64,000 nt of DNA, from contig NZ_CP047095.1 of the NCBI RefSeq assembly GCF_009806575.1, forward strand, positions 414,001 to 478,000, written 5' to 3'. The notes beneath the pieces are model-generated. The model worked only from the letters and a program-made list of their open reading frames with translations. It had not been told where the DNA came from and did no database searches. The position numbers were made by a program, and so were the translations under genes. Below, one piece after another: positions 24,120 through 33,983 of this stretch. This DNA is from Rossellomorea marisflavi. GTDB taxonomy: Bacteria > Bacillota > Bacilli > Bacillales > Bacillaceae_B. The stretch's first letter is position 1. Each line of letters begins with the position of its first letter.

Positions 24120-25846
24120 ATGAAGGTCATACATTTTCTGAAACCTTATCGCATGGCCATGGCTGTAGCGTGGCTGTTCATGCTCACAGAACTTGCAGTA
24201 GAGCTTTTCAACCCGTTATTCATGGCGAAGATCATTGATGACGGCGTCATGACCGGGGATCTGGATCTCGTGCTGAAATGGGGCGCCATCATGGTGGCCA
24301 TGTCCCTGTTCGCCTTCCTCTCCGGCATCGCCAACTCTTTTTTCGCAGCCCATACCTCTCAGGGCTTCGGATATGATTTGCGAGGGGCCCTGTACGAAAA
24401 GGTCCAGTCATTCTCCAAATCGAGCTTTCAAAACCTTCCCGCGTCTTCCCTCATCACGAGGATGACCAATGATGTCAGGCAGATTCAAAATACCATTTTC
24501 ATGAGTCTCCGGATCATGCTCAGGGCGCCGCTCCTGGTCATCGGTTCCACCATCATGGCCCTTCTGGTCAATGCCCGGCTTACCATGATCCTGATTCTGG
24601 TCATCCCTGTGCTTTGGCTGTTCCTTGTATGGGTCCTCAAAAAGGGGTGGGGCTTGTTCGGGAAGGTCCAGATCCGTCTTGACCGGGTGAATGAAGTGAT
24701 GAAAGAGAACCTCTCGGGCATGAGACTGATCAAGGCGTATACGAGGGGACAATATGAAGAATCCCGCTTTGGTGAAGCCAATGATTCACTGAAGGATCGA
24801 ACGATGAAAGCCCTCCGCTTCATGGAAATCATCATGCCTTTACTCATGCTCGTCATGAATATGGTCCTCCTGTATATCCTTTGGCATGGAAGTGAGCGGG
24901 TGGCAACCGGAGGGGTACAGGTAGGGGAAGTAGTTGCCATTGTCACCTATGTAACCCGAATTTCGTCGGTGTTCTCCATCTTCTCCTTTATCATCACGAG
25001 CTTTTCGCGGGCGAAGGCATCGTCAGGCCGAGTGGGAGAAGTGTTGAACACCACTGTGGATATTACGGATCTTGAAGGGACGGCAGGTCAGGTGGTAAAG
25101 GGGAAGGTCGAATTCAAGGATGTTTCCTTTCGATACCCGGGCACGGAAGAATATGCCCTTGAGGATATCACATTCACCCTTCAGCCTGGTGAGACGATGG
25201 CAGTACTCGGGGCGACTGGTGCGGGCAAGACGTCCATGTTCCAGCTGATCCCCAGGCTGTATGACCCTCAATCTGGCGAGATTGAAATCGATGGCCAGCC
25301 CCACGGCAGGATTCCACTCGATTCACTCCGGACGTCCATCGGCTACGTCCCGCAGGAAGCTGTCTTATTCTCGGGATCCATTGCCGAAAATCTCCTCTGG
25401 GGAAAGAGGGGGCATCTCAAGAAGAGATGGAACAGGCGGCAAAGGATGCGCAGATCCACGACACCATCCGAGAGCTTCCCCGAGGATATGAAACGGTTCT
25501 CGGTCAAAAGGGAGTGAATCTTTCCGGTGGTCAAAAGCAGCGTCTTTCCATTGCGCGTGCATTGATCAGGAAACCGACGATCCTCATGCTCGACGATAGT
25601 ACGAGTGCCCTGGATATGAAGACCGAGGCGAAGCTCATCGAGGCGTTAAAAGGGTATGAATGTACAACGTTGATCATTACCCAAAAAGTAGGGACCGCCA
25701 TGGGGGCTGATATCATCCTTCTCCTTGAAGACGGAAAGCTGATCGCCCAGGGGAATCATCAATCACTTTTGACCGACTCCCCGTTATACCAGGACATTTA
25801 CAGATCGCAATTCGGAGAGGAGGAACGGCATGTCGAGACACGCTAG
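24120..25846 (+). pseudogene. heterodimeric ABC exporter subunit 1, frameshifted
   Basis: ABC exporter half (six-helix membrane domain plus ATPase), about 575 aa if the frame is restored. Walker A is GATGAGKTS, the signature is LSGGQKQ and Walker B is ILMLDDSTSA: Asp replaces the catalytic Glu, as in the degenerate subunit of heterodimeric exporters (BmrC/YheI, YfiB type). The frame breaks at five G (25408-25412); a sixth G would give K-R-G-A-S-Q-E-E-M-E and join both parts. As read, the protein lacks signature and Walker B. ATG 24120 follows AAGGGAG. The partner gene overlaps its end by 17 nt. Confidence 0.88.
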
Positions 25847-27605
25847 AAAGACACTCGGTAAAAATGATAAAGCGAAGGACATGAAAGGTACACTCCACAG
25901 GATATGGGATTACCTTTCACGCCAGCGGGTCCTTCTCTATATGGTCATTGTCATGGTGGTCATCAGTTCTGCCGCGTCCCTCCTAGGTCCGTTCCTCGTA
26001 GGGAAGGCAATTGATGACTATGTCGTCACGCGTGAAATCACCGGTCTCGGACGTTTGCTCATTGCGTTGATCCTGATTTATATTCTTCATTCCATCTCTG
26101 TATGGTTCCAAAATTATTGGATGATCGGAATTGCTCAGGAAACGGTACACCGGATGAGGAAAGATTTGTTCCATCAACTGCATCAGCTTTCGATCCCATT
26201 CTTCGATAAGCGGAAGCACGGGGAGCTGATGAGCCGTGTGACGAATGATATCGACAACGTGAGTGCTACGCTGAATAGTTCGTTCATTCAGATCATTTCA
26301 AGTTTCCTGACCCTCCTCGGTACCATTTCGGTCATGCTCTGGTTGAGTCCGCTGTTGACGTTGATCACCCTGACGGTCGTACCCCTCATGGTGTTCGGGA
26401 TGAAGTGGATTACGAAGAGGACGGGTCCCCTTTTCAAGGAATACCAAGGAAACATCGGTGAACTGAACGGGTATATCGAGGAGACGATTTCCGGTCACAG
26501 CATCATCAAAACCTTTTCCCGGGAAGAGACCGCCATACAGGAATTCAAGGAAAAGAATGAAAAGCTGAGGAAGGCTGGCTTTTGGGCAGACACGTATTCG
26601 GGGTTCATCCCTAAGCTCATGAATGTATTGAACAACTTGAGTTTTGCTGTCATTGCCGGGATCGGAGGGCTCTTTGCCATAAGGGGTTACATCACGATCG
26701 GGGTCATTGTGATTTTTGCAGAGTATGCAAGGCAATTCACCAGGCCGCTGAATGAACTGGCCAATCAGTATAATACGCTCCTCTCGGCCATAGCCGGTGC
26801 TGAAAGGGTGTTCCAGATTATTGATGAGGAACCTGAGGCAGTCGATGAGGGAGACGCGATGGAACTGTCCAGAGTGACGGGGGAAGTGGTCTTCGATCAT
26901 GTGTCCTTTGGATACAGCGAAGACGAAATGATCCTCGATGATGTTTCATTTGTGATTTCTCCCGGTGAAACCGTAGCGCTTGTCGGCCCGACTGGAGCGG
27001 GCAAGACGACCATCACAAATCTGATCTCCAGGTTTTACGAACGCAATGCAGGTGACATCCTCATAGATGGAGTGGATCTGTCTTCGGTTAAGCGGAAGAG
27101 CCTCCGTTCCCATATGGGGTTCGTCCTGCAGGATAGTTTCCTGTTCCAGGGCTCGATCATGGAAAACATCCGCTATGGCCGCCTTGATGCGACAGACGAA
27201 GAAGTGAAAGAAGCGGCAAAACTCGCTAATGCCCATTCCTTTATCCGGAAGCTTCCAGGAGGTTATCATACGGTGTTGACCGAGGGGAGCATCAGTCAGG
27301 GGCAGAAGCAGCTGCTGTCCATTGCGAGGGCAATCCTTTCCGAGCCTTCCATCCTTGTTTTGGATGAAGCTACGAGCAGCATCGACACGATCACAGAAAT
27401 GAAAATCCAGGAAGCACTTAAACGATTGATGGAAGGGCGTACCAGTGTGGTGGTGGCACACAGGCTGAACACGATCCGTCAGGCAGATCAGATCCTTGTT
27501 CTGGACGGCGGGAAGATCATTGAACGCGGTTCACACGAACACCTGATCAAGATGGGTGGATTCTATGCGGGCCTCTATCAGAGTCAGCTGAAGGAAAGCA
27601 TATAA
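25830..27605 (+). CDS. heterodimeric ABC exporter subunit 2 (YfiC/YheH type)
   Basis: A 591-aa complete ABC exporter half: six membrane helices (residues 30-330) and an ATPase domain with Walker A VGPTGAGKTT, signature SISQGQKQ (divergent) and Walker B ILVLDEATSS with the normal catalytic Glu. The divergent signature here and the D-for-E Walker B in subunit 1 would meet in one degenerate ATP site, leaving one competent site, as in BmrCD-type multidrug exporters. ATG 25830 follows GGAGAGGAGG. Substrates unknown. Confidence 0.9.
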   Translation: MSRHARKTLGKNDKAKDMKGTLHRIWDYLSRQRVLLYMVIVMVVISSAASLLGPFLVGKAIDDYVVTREITGLGRLLIALILIYILHSISVWFQNYWMIGIAQETVHRMRKDLFHQLHQLSIPFFDKRKHGELMSRVTNDIDNVSATLNSSFIQIISSFLTLLGTISVMLWLSPLLTLITLTVVPLMVFGMKWITKRTGPLFKEYQGNIGELNGYIEETISGHSIIKTFSREETAIQEFKEKNEKLRKAGFWADTYSGFIPKLMNVLNNLSFAVIAGIGGLFAIRGYITIGVIVIFAEYARQFTRPLNELANQYNTLLSAIAGAERVFQIIDEEPEAVDEGDAMELSRVTGEVVFDHVSFGYSEDEMILDDVSFVISPGETVALVGPTGAGKTTITNLISRFYERNAGDILIDGVDLSSVKRKSLRSHMGFVLQDSFLFQGSIMENIRYGRLDATDEEVKEAAKLANAHSFIRKLPGGYHTVLTEGSISQGQKQLLSIARAILSEPSILVLDEATSSIDTITEMKIQEALKRLMEGRTSVVVAHRLNTIRQADQILVLDGGKIIERGSHEHLIKMGGFYAGLYQSQLKESI

Positions 27606-27643
27606 AAAAGAACCCGAAGCGGGATCCCGCTTCGGGTTCTTTT
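27604..27643. terminator. strong bidirectional terminator
   Basis: AAAGAACCCGAAGCGGGATC is followed by its near-perfect reverse complement, with A and T runs on both sides. It ends both the ABC exporter operon (+) and the putative RNA on the minus strand. Confidence 0.92.
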
Positions 27644-27946
27644 ACATCGGAGGAGGCGGTCATCCCGACCGGCCTTCTCCCACGCTCTCTATTATGGAGA
27701 GGAGCGTGCATGTAACTTGCAACATCACAAGTGAATATGGTTGATTTCTTTACGTTTAAGATAATTTAAACAGCCGCGGGCAATTCTTCTTAGTCGCTTG
27801 ATCTACCTAAACGACGTAAGCCCTACCTCTCTTACATCCTAACGGCTCCGAAGCCGATCCAGTGTGAATAAGTTGTTTATGTCAAACAACTGGAGAATTA
27901 CAGATTATCTTCTCTATCGTTTGAAAGTATGTTACAAGTCTACAAT
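27604..27946 (-). ncRNA. putative structured noncoding RNA, about 340 nt
   Basis: The minus strand has a near-consensus promoter (TTGACA-N17-TATTAT, 27952-27980), no ORF worth calling, and a strong terminator at 27604-27643. Predicted hairpins in order from the 5' end: GTTGTTT/AAACAAC (27873-27891), CGGCT/AGCCG (27843-27856), GTTTAA/TTAAAC (27754-27771), ACGCTC with a matching arm ending GAGCGT (27682-27707), and GGTC/GACC in a longer stem (27658-27675). It does not match RNase P, tmRNA, SRP RNA or 6S RNA as I know them. It lies between an exporter and a SigB gene. Unknown function. Confidence 0.6.
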
Positions 27947-27951
27947 CACTA

Positions 27952-27980
27952 ATAATAACATGCGCTCCATACTCTGTCAA
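27952..27980 (-). promoter_or_regulatory. near-consensus SigA promoter of the putative RNA
   Basis: Minus-strand TTGACA and TATTAT separated by exactly 17 nt, the best-matching promoter in the window. It lies just downstream of the YdaG-like gene and drives only the ORF-less segment that follows. Confidence 0.8.
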
Positions 27981-27991
27981 TAGCCTGCTGT

Positions 27992-28414
27992 TTAAAGATC
28001 CAAAGTCTGTGGAGAATCTTCTTCGTTATTCATGAGTCTGATCCCCACGGGTTCAATCTTAAGGACGACAAGATTCGGATCTTCCGGTCCATCAAACCAG
28101 TTCTTCATGTGATCATTCCATATCTTTTTCTTGTATCCTTCCGATTGTTCAACTGAAGCTTTTCCTTCGATTTCCACGAATGTATCACCGTATCCTTCAC
28201 CGTCGTAGCCGAGCAGGATATGAACGTTGGGGTTTTCTTCGATTTCATCGGTCTTATCGGTCTTCTTGCTTGTTGGTGTGTACAGGACCAGATCCTCGTG
28301 ATAGTAGGTCATATAGCGGGAATAAGGTTTGTTATCCTTAACGGTAGCGAGTGTCCCCACCTTGCTTTCATCCAACACCTTCAATACTTGCTCTTTCACT
28401 TTTTTCTGTGACAC
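27992..28414 (-). CDS. ydaG: general stress protein 26 family (YdaG-like FMN-binding split barrel)
   Basis: A 140-aa protein of the pyridoxamine-phosphate-oxidase-like split-barrel fold, close in pattern and length to B. subtilis YdaG (140 aa). Motifs: KVGTLATVKDNKPYSRYMT near the N-terminus and the end region VLKIEPVGIRLMNNEED. Such proteins bind FMN or a related cofactor; the reaction is unknown. I chose GTG 28414 because AAAGGAG sits upstream and the length then equals YdaG; ATG 28441 lacks a ribosome site. A SigB promoter lies at 28456-28481. Confidence 0.85.
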   Translation of the reverse strand: MSQKKVKEQVLKVLDESKVGTLATVKDNKPYSRYMTYYHEDLVLYTPTSKKTDKTDEIEENPNVHILLGYDGEGYGDTFVEIEGKASVEQSEGYKKKIWNDHMKNWFDGPEDPNLVVLKIEPVGIRLMNNEEDSPQTLDL

Positions 28415-28455
28415 GATCCCATCTCCTTTTCGATTCAACATCTTATGTCCTTACT

Positions 28456-28481
28456 ATTCCTTTTTTACAGGAGGATTAAAC
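28456..28481 (-). promoter_or_regulatory. SigB-type promoter
   Basis: Minus-strand GTTTAA and AGGAAT separated by 14 nt fit the SigB consensus (GTTTAA-N12-14-GGGWAT) with one mismatch. It lies upstream of the YdaG-like gene, a known kind of SigB target. Confidence 0.7.
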
Positions 28482-28539
28482 ATGCGTGATCGGCTGGAGG
28501 ATGGGGAATAGTGTAAAAAAGCATATAGGAGGAATCGAG

Positions 28540-29193
28540 ATGACAGTCGTACCGGAAGAAATATCGACCATCTGCAGGAAAAGAATGGAGCCTTTTGACT
28601 GTGAGGGATTCGTGAATGGACGTGGACCGTTGGATCCGATCCTGATGATTGTCGGGGAAGCGCCGGGTGAAACGGAAATACATAATGGGATCCCATTCAG
28701 CGGCAGGGCCGGGAAGGTACTGGATGAATGGTTTCGTTACGTTGGGGTTGGCAGGGAAGATATATATTTCACCTCTGCGGTGCGGAGCAGACCATTTAAG
28801 CGTGTGGATAAGAAGAGGAAGGACGGAAGGGTGGAGAGGAAATGGGTCAATCGGGCCCCGAACATGAAAGAACAGTTCGCCCATGCGGCCATCTTGGATT
28901 ATGAGCTGGCCCATGTAAGGCCAAAACAAGTTGTCACCCTTGGGAATATCGGTCTCCAGAGGTTGGTTGGAAGGAAATATAGCATCTCTTCTGTCCATGG
29001 AACCTCCATCCGGACAAAATTGAAGTGCCTGAAGGATTATGAACGCAGGGAGTGGGGAGAAACGGAGGGAGAGTACTCTCTCTTTCCTACGTTCCATCCC
29101 GCCTCGATTTTTTATAATCGTTCCCTGGAAAAAGACATCTACCGGGACCTGGACAAGCTCAGGCAGATCCTCTCGGATAAAGGGGTCTTTTAG
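28540..29193 (+). CDS. uracil-DNA glycosylase family protein
   Basis: A 217-aa protein of the UDG superfamily. Motif 1 is VGEAPGETE, with the GEAPG typical of family 4 and 5 enzymes, SGRAGKVLD follows, and the C-terminal motif is TFHPAS. Family 4 enzymes hold a [4Fe-4S] cluster on four cysteines; here I count only three (ICRKR, DCEGF and KCLKD), so the cluster is doubtful. ATG 28540 follows AGGAGG. It should remove uracil from DNA or act on a related lesion. It converges on the SASP gene with a 4-nt overlap. Confidence 0.78.
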   Translation: MTVVPEEISTICRKRMEPFDCEGFVNGRGPLDPILMIVGEAPGETEIHNGIPFSGRAGKVLDEWFRYVGVGREDIYFTSAVRSRPFKRVDKKRKDGRVERKWVNRAPNMKEQFAHAAILDYELAHVRPKQVVTLGNIGLQRLVGRKYSISSVHGTSIRTKLKCLKDYERREWGETEGEYSLFPTFHPASIFYNRSLEKDIYRDLDKLRQILSDKGVF

Positions 29194-29438
29194 TTGCGGT
29201 CCATCTCTTCCTTGGCTATCTTGATGAGTTCCTGGACCATCTTGCCGCCAAGTTGTCCCCCGACTCTCCCGTTTTCAGCAGCCGACAGGTGACCGTTGTA
29301 GCCTTTTTGGAGGGGAACCCCTACTTCTCTTGCAGCTTCGAACTTTGCATCTGACGGACGATCGGCACCGGAAATCCTCGCCTTCATTTCATTGAGGGCG
29401 TCCCGGGAACCTGGGACTAAAAGTTTGCGTTTCGACAT
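29190..29438 (-). CDS. alpha/beta-type small acid-soluble spore protein
   Basis: An 82-aa SASP, which coats spore DNA and protects it from UV and heat. Conserved features: the GPR protease region KFEAAREVGVPL and the DNA-binding part NGHLSAAENGRVGGQLGGKMV. ATG 29438 follows AAGGGGGTGA. Its presence shows that the organism sporulates. Expression would be in the forespore under SigG, though I see no clear SigG promoter. Confidence 0.9.
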   Translation of the reverse strand: MSKRKLLVPGSRDALNEMKARISGADRPSDAKFEAAREVGVPLQKGYNGHLSAAENGRVGGQLGGKMVQELIKIAKEEMDRN

Positions 29439-29545
29439 GTTTTCACCCCCTTCATCCTATTTTCCCCAAAAAAATTAATGGCATGTGAGGTATTGTTACA
29501 CAAGGGTTTTCAGCAGTTCAGTATAAGGGTGGAAATAAAAAAAGA

Positions 29546-29575
29546 TTGTCTATATTGTGTCAGATAAAATATAAT
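29546..29575 (+). promoter_or_regulatory. SigA-type promoter of the Na/alanine symporter
   Basis: TTGTCT and TATAAT separated by 18 nt, ending 44 nt before the ATG. Confidence 0.65.
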
Positions 29576-29619
29576 TCATAATAGTTAGATAAATCAAAAA
29601 GATAACAGGGGGACAAAGA

Positions 29620-31079
29620 ATGGCGGAATTTGTAGGAAGCATTGTCGACGTATTATGGTCACCGGTCATGATTTACTTTTGTTTAGGTGTGGGACTATTA
29701 TTTTCGATCTTAACAAAATTCGTACAGGTCCGATTCTTGAAGGACATGGTCAAACTGATGTTTGAAGGAGGCAGCTCCAAGGAGGGGGTATCGTCCTTCC
29801 AGGCCCTTGCCCTGTCGCTCTCGGGACGTGTAGGTACCGGGAATATTGCCGGTACGGCGACGGCCATCGGATTCGGTGGACCGGGTGCTGTGTTCTGGAT
29901 GTGGGCCATCGCGTTCATCGGGTCGGCCAGTGCCTTTATCGAATCCACCCTTGCGCAGATCTATAAAGAAAAGCGCGACGGTGAATACAGGGGAGGACCG
30001 GCTTACTATATCGAAAAGGGGATCGGCTGGAAATGGTACGCTGTCCTGTTCTCCATTGCCACGCTGATCGCCATGAGTATCCTGATGCCGGGGATTCAAT
30101 CCAACTCCATCGCCTTAGGGCTTGAGAACGCATTCGGACTGAGTACGACCGTAACGGGTATCGGTCTTGTCGTGCTCCTTGGCGTAATCATTCTCGGAGG
30201 GGTGAAAAGGATCGCGGGGGTGGCTTCCTATGTGGTGCCGTTCATGGCCATTGGATATATCCTCCTTTCCCTTGTGATTGTCGGGGTGAATTTTCAAGCG
30301 ATTCCAGATGTCTTCTCTTTGATCTTCAGCAGTGCCTTCGGTGCGAACTCCATTTTTGGAGGGATCCTTGGTTCAGCCATTTCATGGGGGTAAAACGCGG
30401 TATCTACTCCAATGAAGCCGGTCAGGGTACTGGACCCCATGCTGCGGCTGCGGCTGAAGTGTCCCACCCTGCCAAACAGGGCCTCGTGCAAGCAGCATCG
30501 GTTTATATCGATACGCTTCTCGTTTGTACAGCGACAGCCTTCATGATCCTGTTTACGGGATCTTATAATACGGTTGCGCCTGATGAGTCCACGATCGTCT
30601 CCAACCTTGAAGGGGTGGAAGCGGGACCAGCTTACACGCAAGCTGCCATTGAAACGGTCATTCCTGGATTCGGTGCCGGATTCGTAGCGATTGCATTGTT
30701 CTTCTTCGCTTTCACGACTATCATGGCATACTATTACATGGCTGAGACCAATATCGCCTACTTGATGAAAGGAAGAAGCGCCAAAGTAGGGATGATGGTC
30801 CTCAAAGTCGTCATTCTTGCTGCAACCTTCTATGGAGCCGTAAAAGAAGCAGCCCTTGCATGGGCGTTGGGGGATATCGGACTCGGGATCATGGTGTGGC
30901 TGAATCTGATTGCCATCCTGATCCTTGCCAAGCCTGCGTTGAATGCCCTCAAGGATTATGAACAGCAGAAGAAGCAGGGACTCGATCCAGTGTATAACTC
31001 CAAGAAGATGGGCGTTAAAAATGCCGAGTTCTGGGAAGGTGACTACAAGTACGATAAGAATAAAGAGAACGCATCTTGA
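29620..31079 (+). pseudogene. sodium:alanine (AgcS) symporter, frameshifted
   Basis: An alanine-or-glycine:cation symporter of about 487 aa when joined. Part 1 (to 30393) carries the sodium-site region LSGRVGTGNIAGTATAIG; part 2 starts inside the conserved SWGVKRGIYSNEAGQGTGP. The break is at five G (30386-30390): as read TGG GGG TAA, with one more G TGG GGG GTA. ATG 29620 follows AGGGGGAC, and a promoter lies at 29546. It would import alanine or glycine with Na+. Either one missing base call or a true null allele. Confidence 0.88.
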
Positions 31080-31086
31080 TGCAGAA

Positions 31087-31120
31087 GCATAAAACCCGTG
31101 ACGGGTTTTATGCTTTTTTT
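31087..31120 (+). terminator. strong rho-independent terminator
   Basis: GCATAAAACCCGT pairs perfectly with ACGGGTTTTATGC, followed by seven T. Confidence 0.92.
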
Positions 31121-31228
31121 ATAGGATATAAAGTATCCTTACTGGAATACTAGGCAATATCTTTTGAGGAAAAGGCTCTTTTTGATTATGATGAGTAGAG
31201 AGCATATTTTTCAGGAGGTGTGGGGCAA

Positions 31229-32388
31229 TTGGATTTATATGAATCGTACATTCAGAACGACAGACAGCGGGAACTGCTTGCCCTGGCAGGCGAACTTGCC
31301 GATGCATTCGCGGAGAGGGCGGAAGAGCATGATCGGGAAGGTTCCTTCCCTTTTGAGAACTTCAACGACTTGAAGAAGAAAGGCTACGGGAAACTCACGG
31401 TGCCGAAAGAATATGGGGGAGAAGGAATCAGCCTGTATGAAATGGTGATGCTTCAAGAACGCCTGGCGACGGGAGACGCTGCCACTGCACTATCGATCGG
31501 GTGGCATCTTGGTGGCCTAATGGAGCTGAGCGAGAGCAGGCTGTGGGATGAAGCGCAGTTCCAGGCGCTATGCGAAGCGGTCGTCACAGAGCATGCCCTC
31601 GTCAACAGGGCGGCCTCCGAACCTGCTACGGGAAGTCCGACGAGGGGGGGCTTCCAGAGACAAAGGCGACCGAAACGGATAATGGGTTTGAACTAACAGG
31701 AAGGAAAAGCTTCACCTCCATGGCGAAGGTATTGGATTATTCATTGGTGCTGGCAAGGATCGGTGATACCGGGAAAAAGGGATTCTTCCTGGTTGATCAT
31801 GCACTGGATGGCGTGAGTATCGAAGACACCTGGGATGTCATAGCCATGAAGGGGACCGGGAGCGAGGATCTGGTTCTCGATCACGTCAGCCTCCCCCCAT
31901 CGGCAATGGTGGAAGGAGATGAGAGGGGAGGAGACATCCCCAAGGCGTGGCTTCTTCATATCCCAGCCTGCTATCTCGGTGTGGCTGTGGCTGCGAGGAA
32001 CTATGCCATTGAGTTCGCACGGAATTATTCACCGAATAGCCTGCCGGGACCGATCAAAGAGGTACCGGAAGTGCAGAGGAAAATCGGCGAGATGGAGCTT
32101 GAACTGTTCCAGGCAAGACAGATCCTCTATTCCGTTGCGGATAAATGGGTGAAGGAACCGGATAAACGGAAAGGGATGGGTCCGGAGCTTTCAGCTGTCA
32201 AACATATCGTAACCAATGGGGCCGCGCGCATCGTGGATATCGCCATGCGCATCGTAGGGGCCAGGAGCCTGTATCGTTCGAACCCGATGCAGCGGTATTA
32301 CAGGGATGTCAGAGCGGGGCTGCACAATCCGCCAATGGATGACATGGTCATCTCCCTGCTGTCAAAGCGTGCTCTTGATGGAAAGTAG
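31229..32388 (+). pseudogene. acyl-CoA dehydrogenase, frameshifted
   Basis: An FAD-dependent acyl-CoA dehydrogenase of about 386 aa when joined. The N-terminal helical domain includes TVPKEYGGEGISLYEMV. The middle domain spans the break in the FAD/substrate motif ASEPATGSPTRGG; the remainder contains GFELTGRKSFTSMA and the C-terminal helical domain. The frame breaks in a run of seven G (31644-31650); eight would restore it. I chose TTG 31229 because AGGAGGTG (31213-31220) is correctly spaced; GTG 31220 overlaps that site. Substrate unknown. Confidence 0.85.
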
Positions 32389-32390
32389 CG

Positions 32391-32424
32391 AAAAAAGCCA
32401 AGGATCCTGATCCTTGGCTTTTTT
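32391..32424. terminator. bidirectional terminator
   Basis: AAAAAAGCCAAGGAT pairs perfectly with ATCCTTGGCTTTTTT around CCTG. It serves the acyl-CoA dehydrogenase and the convergent FUSC-type gene. Confidence 0.92.
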
Positions 32425-33484
32425 ACGTCTGCAGTTTTTTCTCCAGTACGGAGGAATGGTGGATTTCCAGGGTCTGAATCCCCTTTAGCTCTTCAAGCAG
32501 GTCATGGATCGATAACAATTCATACAAGAGGACGGATTCACATGAAAAATGTTTCACTTGTTTCCCTCTGAGAAATTCGTGATCATCCCAGAATTCTTCC
32601 AATAGATCCTTCATCAGGATGAAATGCTGCTCGGGAATCTCGAAAGCTGGATGGTGCAGGATCCCCTTCAGGGACTGGATGGCCGAGATGATCCGCTCTT
32701 TTTCATCGGGACTGTACGAATAGCGATTCATCGGGAGGTAGATCAAATTCCCGATATGATAAAGGATCTGCCTCAACAGATTGAGCTTCTTGTACTCGTA
32801 GTGGAAGAATCGAAGTTCTTTACGACTTGAACGGTGCAGCTTCCACTCTTCCTTTTGATATTTGCAAAGGGTATCCGTGGCTTCGACTTCCTGGAGGATA
32901 TCGGCGAAAATGAGGCGCGTGTCCCGGTGAAGGGAATGCTGCTGGAGCAGCTCCGAACCCCTTCGCTCTAGGAGATTGCCGGTTTTGAAATATAAATTAT
33001 GGATGCTTGCCGTGATCTTATCGGAATATTTAGGAGGCAGGACCCAAATGTTGACTACGGTCGAAACGATCAGTCCGATCGTCGTGGTTCCGAGCCTGAT
33101 GAAAAAGGTGGCCACATAATGGTCGTGGATCGTCGGAATCATGGCGATCCCTGTCAAGGTGGCGACCAGGATACCGGGGGCAAGCTTCAGCTTATGACAG
33201 GTGATGATCGTGAGCAGCGCGACGAATGCGTAGGTGATGGGGCGATCGCCGAAAAAAGAAGAGAGGGCGACCGCATAAAGGGCCCCGATCGCCGACGCGG
33301 GAAATCGGATGAACGCCTTCTTGATTGAATTGGTGGCCGTCGGCTCAATGGTCACGATGGCCGTGATAACCGCAAATGTTGCGGGCCAGTTGAATAGTTC
33401 ACAAATGAGTGCAGTCAAAAAAACGGCAATGCCTGTCTTTGCAACGCGGCCGCCGACTAATCGAAAATGTTTGAGAAATTGCAT
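32423..33484 (-). CDS. aromatic acid exporter (FUSC/ArAE) family membrane protein
   Basis: A 353-aa protein with about six N-terminal membrane helices (residues 15-165), containing FNWPATFAVITAIVTIEPTA and PPKYSDKI after the last helix, then a helical cytoplasmic domain of about 180 residues. This is the YgaE/YqjA-like aromatic acid exporter (DUF939) layout. ATG 33484 begins MQFLKHFRLVGGRVAKTG; AAAGAGGG lies upstream. Likely an efflux protein, substrate unknown. Confidence 0.82.
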   Translation of the reverse strand: MQFLKHFRLVGGRVAKTGIAVFLTALICELFNWPATFAVITAIVTIEPTATNSIKKAFIRFPASAIGALYAVALSSFFGDRPITYAFVALLTIITCHKLKLAPGILVATLTGIAMIPTIHDHYVATFFIRLGTTTIGLIVSTVVNIWVLPPKYSDKITASIHNLYFKTGNLLERRGSELLQQHSLHRDTRLIFADILQEVEATDTLCKYQKEEWKLHRSSRKELRFFHYEYKKLNLLRQILYHIGNLIYLPMNRYSYSPDEKERIISAIQSLKGILHHPAFEIPEQHFILMKDLLEEFWDDHEFLRGKQVKHFSCESVLLYELLSIHDLLEELKGIQTLEIHHSSVLEKKLQT

Positions 33485-33585
33485 ATAGGACCCTCTTTAT
33501 GATGAAAGATTACGTACCTATCATTATAACGCTTTTCGCAGAATCTGTGTTTACTTTGAGTCCCGAAATAAAATTTTAGTAATGA

Positions 33586-33612
33586 AAAGGCCTGTCCGTT
33601 TTGGACAGGCCG
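33586..33612 (-). terminator. rho-independent terminator of the 110-aa gene
   Basis: GGCCTGTCC pairs perfectly with GGACAGGCC around a 5-nt loop; on the minus strand it is followed by TTTT. Confidence 0.88.
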
Positions 33613-33624
33613 TATATGAGAAAC

Positions 33625-33957
33625 TCATCTGAGAGGCAAAGGCCTTAAAACAATCTTGATCGAATGAGGCATCTGGTCGTTGTCTTGTGCCGCTTTGAGA
33701 TAGCGGAACATATTCTTTCCACCTACGGAATTAGCAGAGTGGATCGTGATGCGTTCTGCAAACAATTGATGCTCAACCATGGCATGAACCAGCATCAAAC
33801 CATTTCGGGTCTTGCTCTCAAGATCGTGATCGAGGGAGAGATGACCGATGGAATGATCATACAGGAGCTGCAGGCACTCATCGATGTCTTTTGCAAGAAT
33901 GTAACCTTGGGGACAGTGGCGATAATCGTCGAGAAACACATTTACTGTCATATACAT
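33625..33957 (-). CDS. cyclic-phosphate-processing receiver-like domain protein
   Basis: A 110-aa single-domain protein. NVFLDDYRHCPQGY and HLSLDHDLESKTRNG give two acidic sites like a receiver domain lacking the usual phosphorylation context; this matches the family annotated as cyclic-phosphate processing receiver domain. IHSANSVGGKNM is a likely active-site histidine region. Start ATG 33957 (or 33951), weak ribosome site. Role unknown; the name reflects prediction rather than biochemistry. Confidence 0.65.
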   Translation of the reverse strand: MYMTVNVFLDDYRHCPQGYILAKDIDECLQLLYDHSIGHLSLDHDLESKTRNGLMLVHAMVEHQLFAERITIHSANSVGGKNMFRYLKAAQDNDQMPHSIKIVLRPLPLR

Positions 33958-33983
33958 TCTACTTTCGTCATTTGACTTATGAT

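Noticed and set aside
26298-26900. 200-aa frame antisense to the ABC exporter subunit
   Set aside because: Composition is typical of antisense translation of a coding sequence and a well-supported exporter occupies the other strand.
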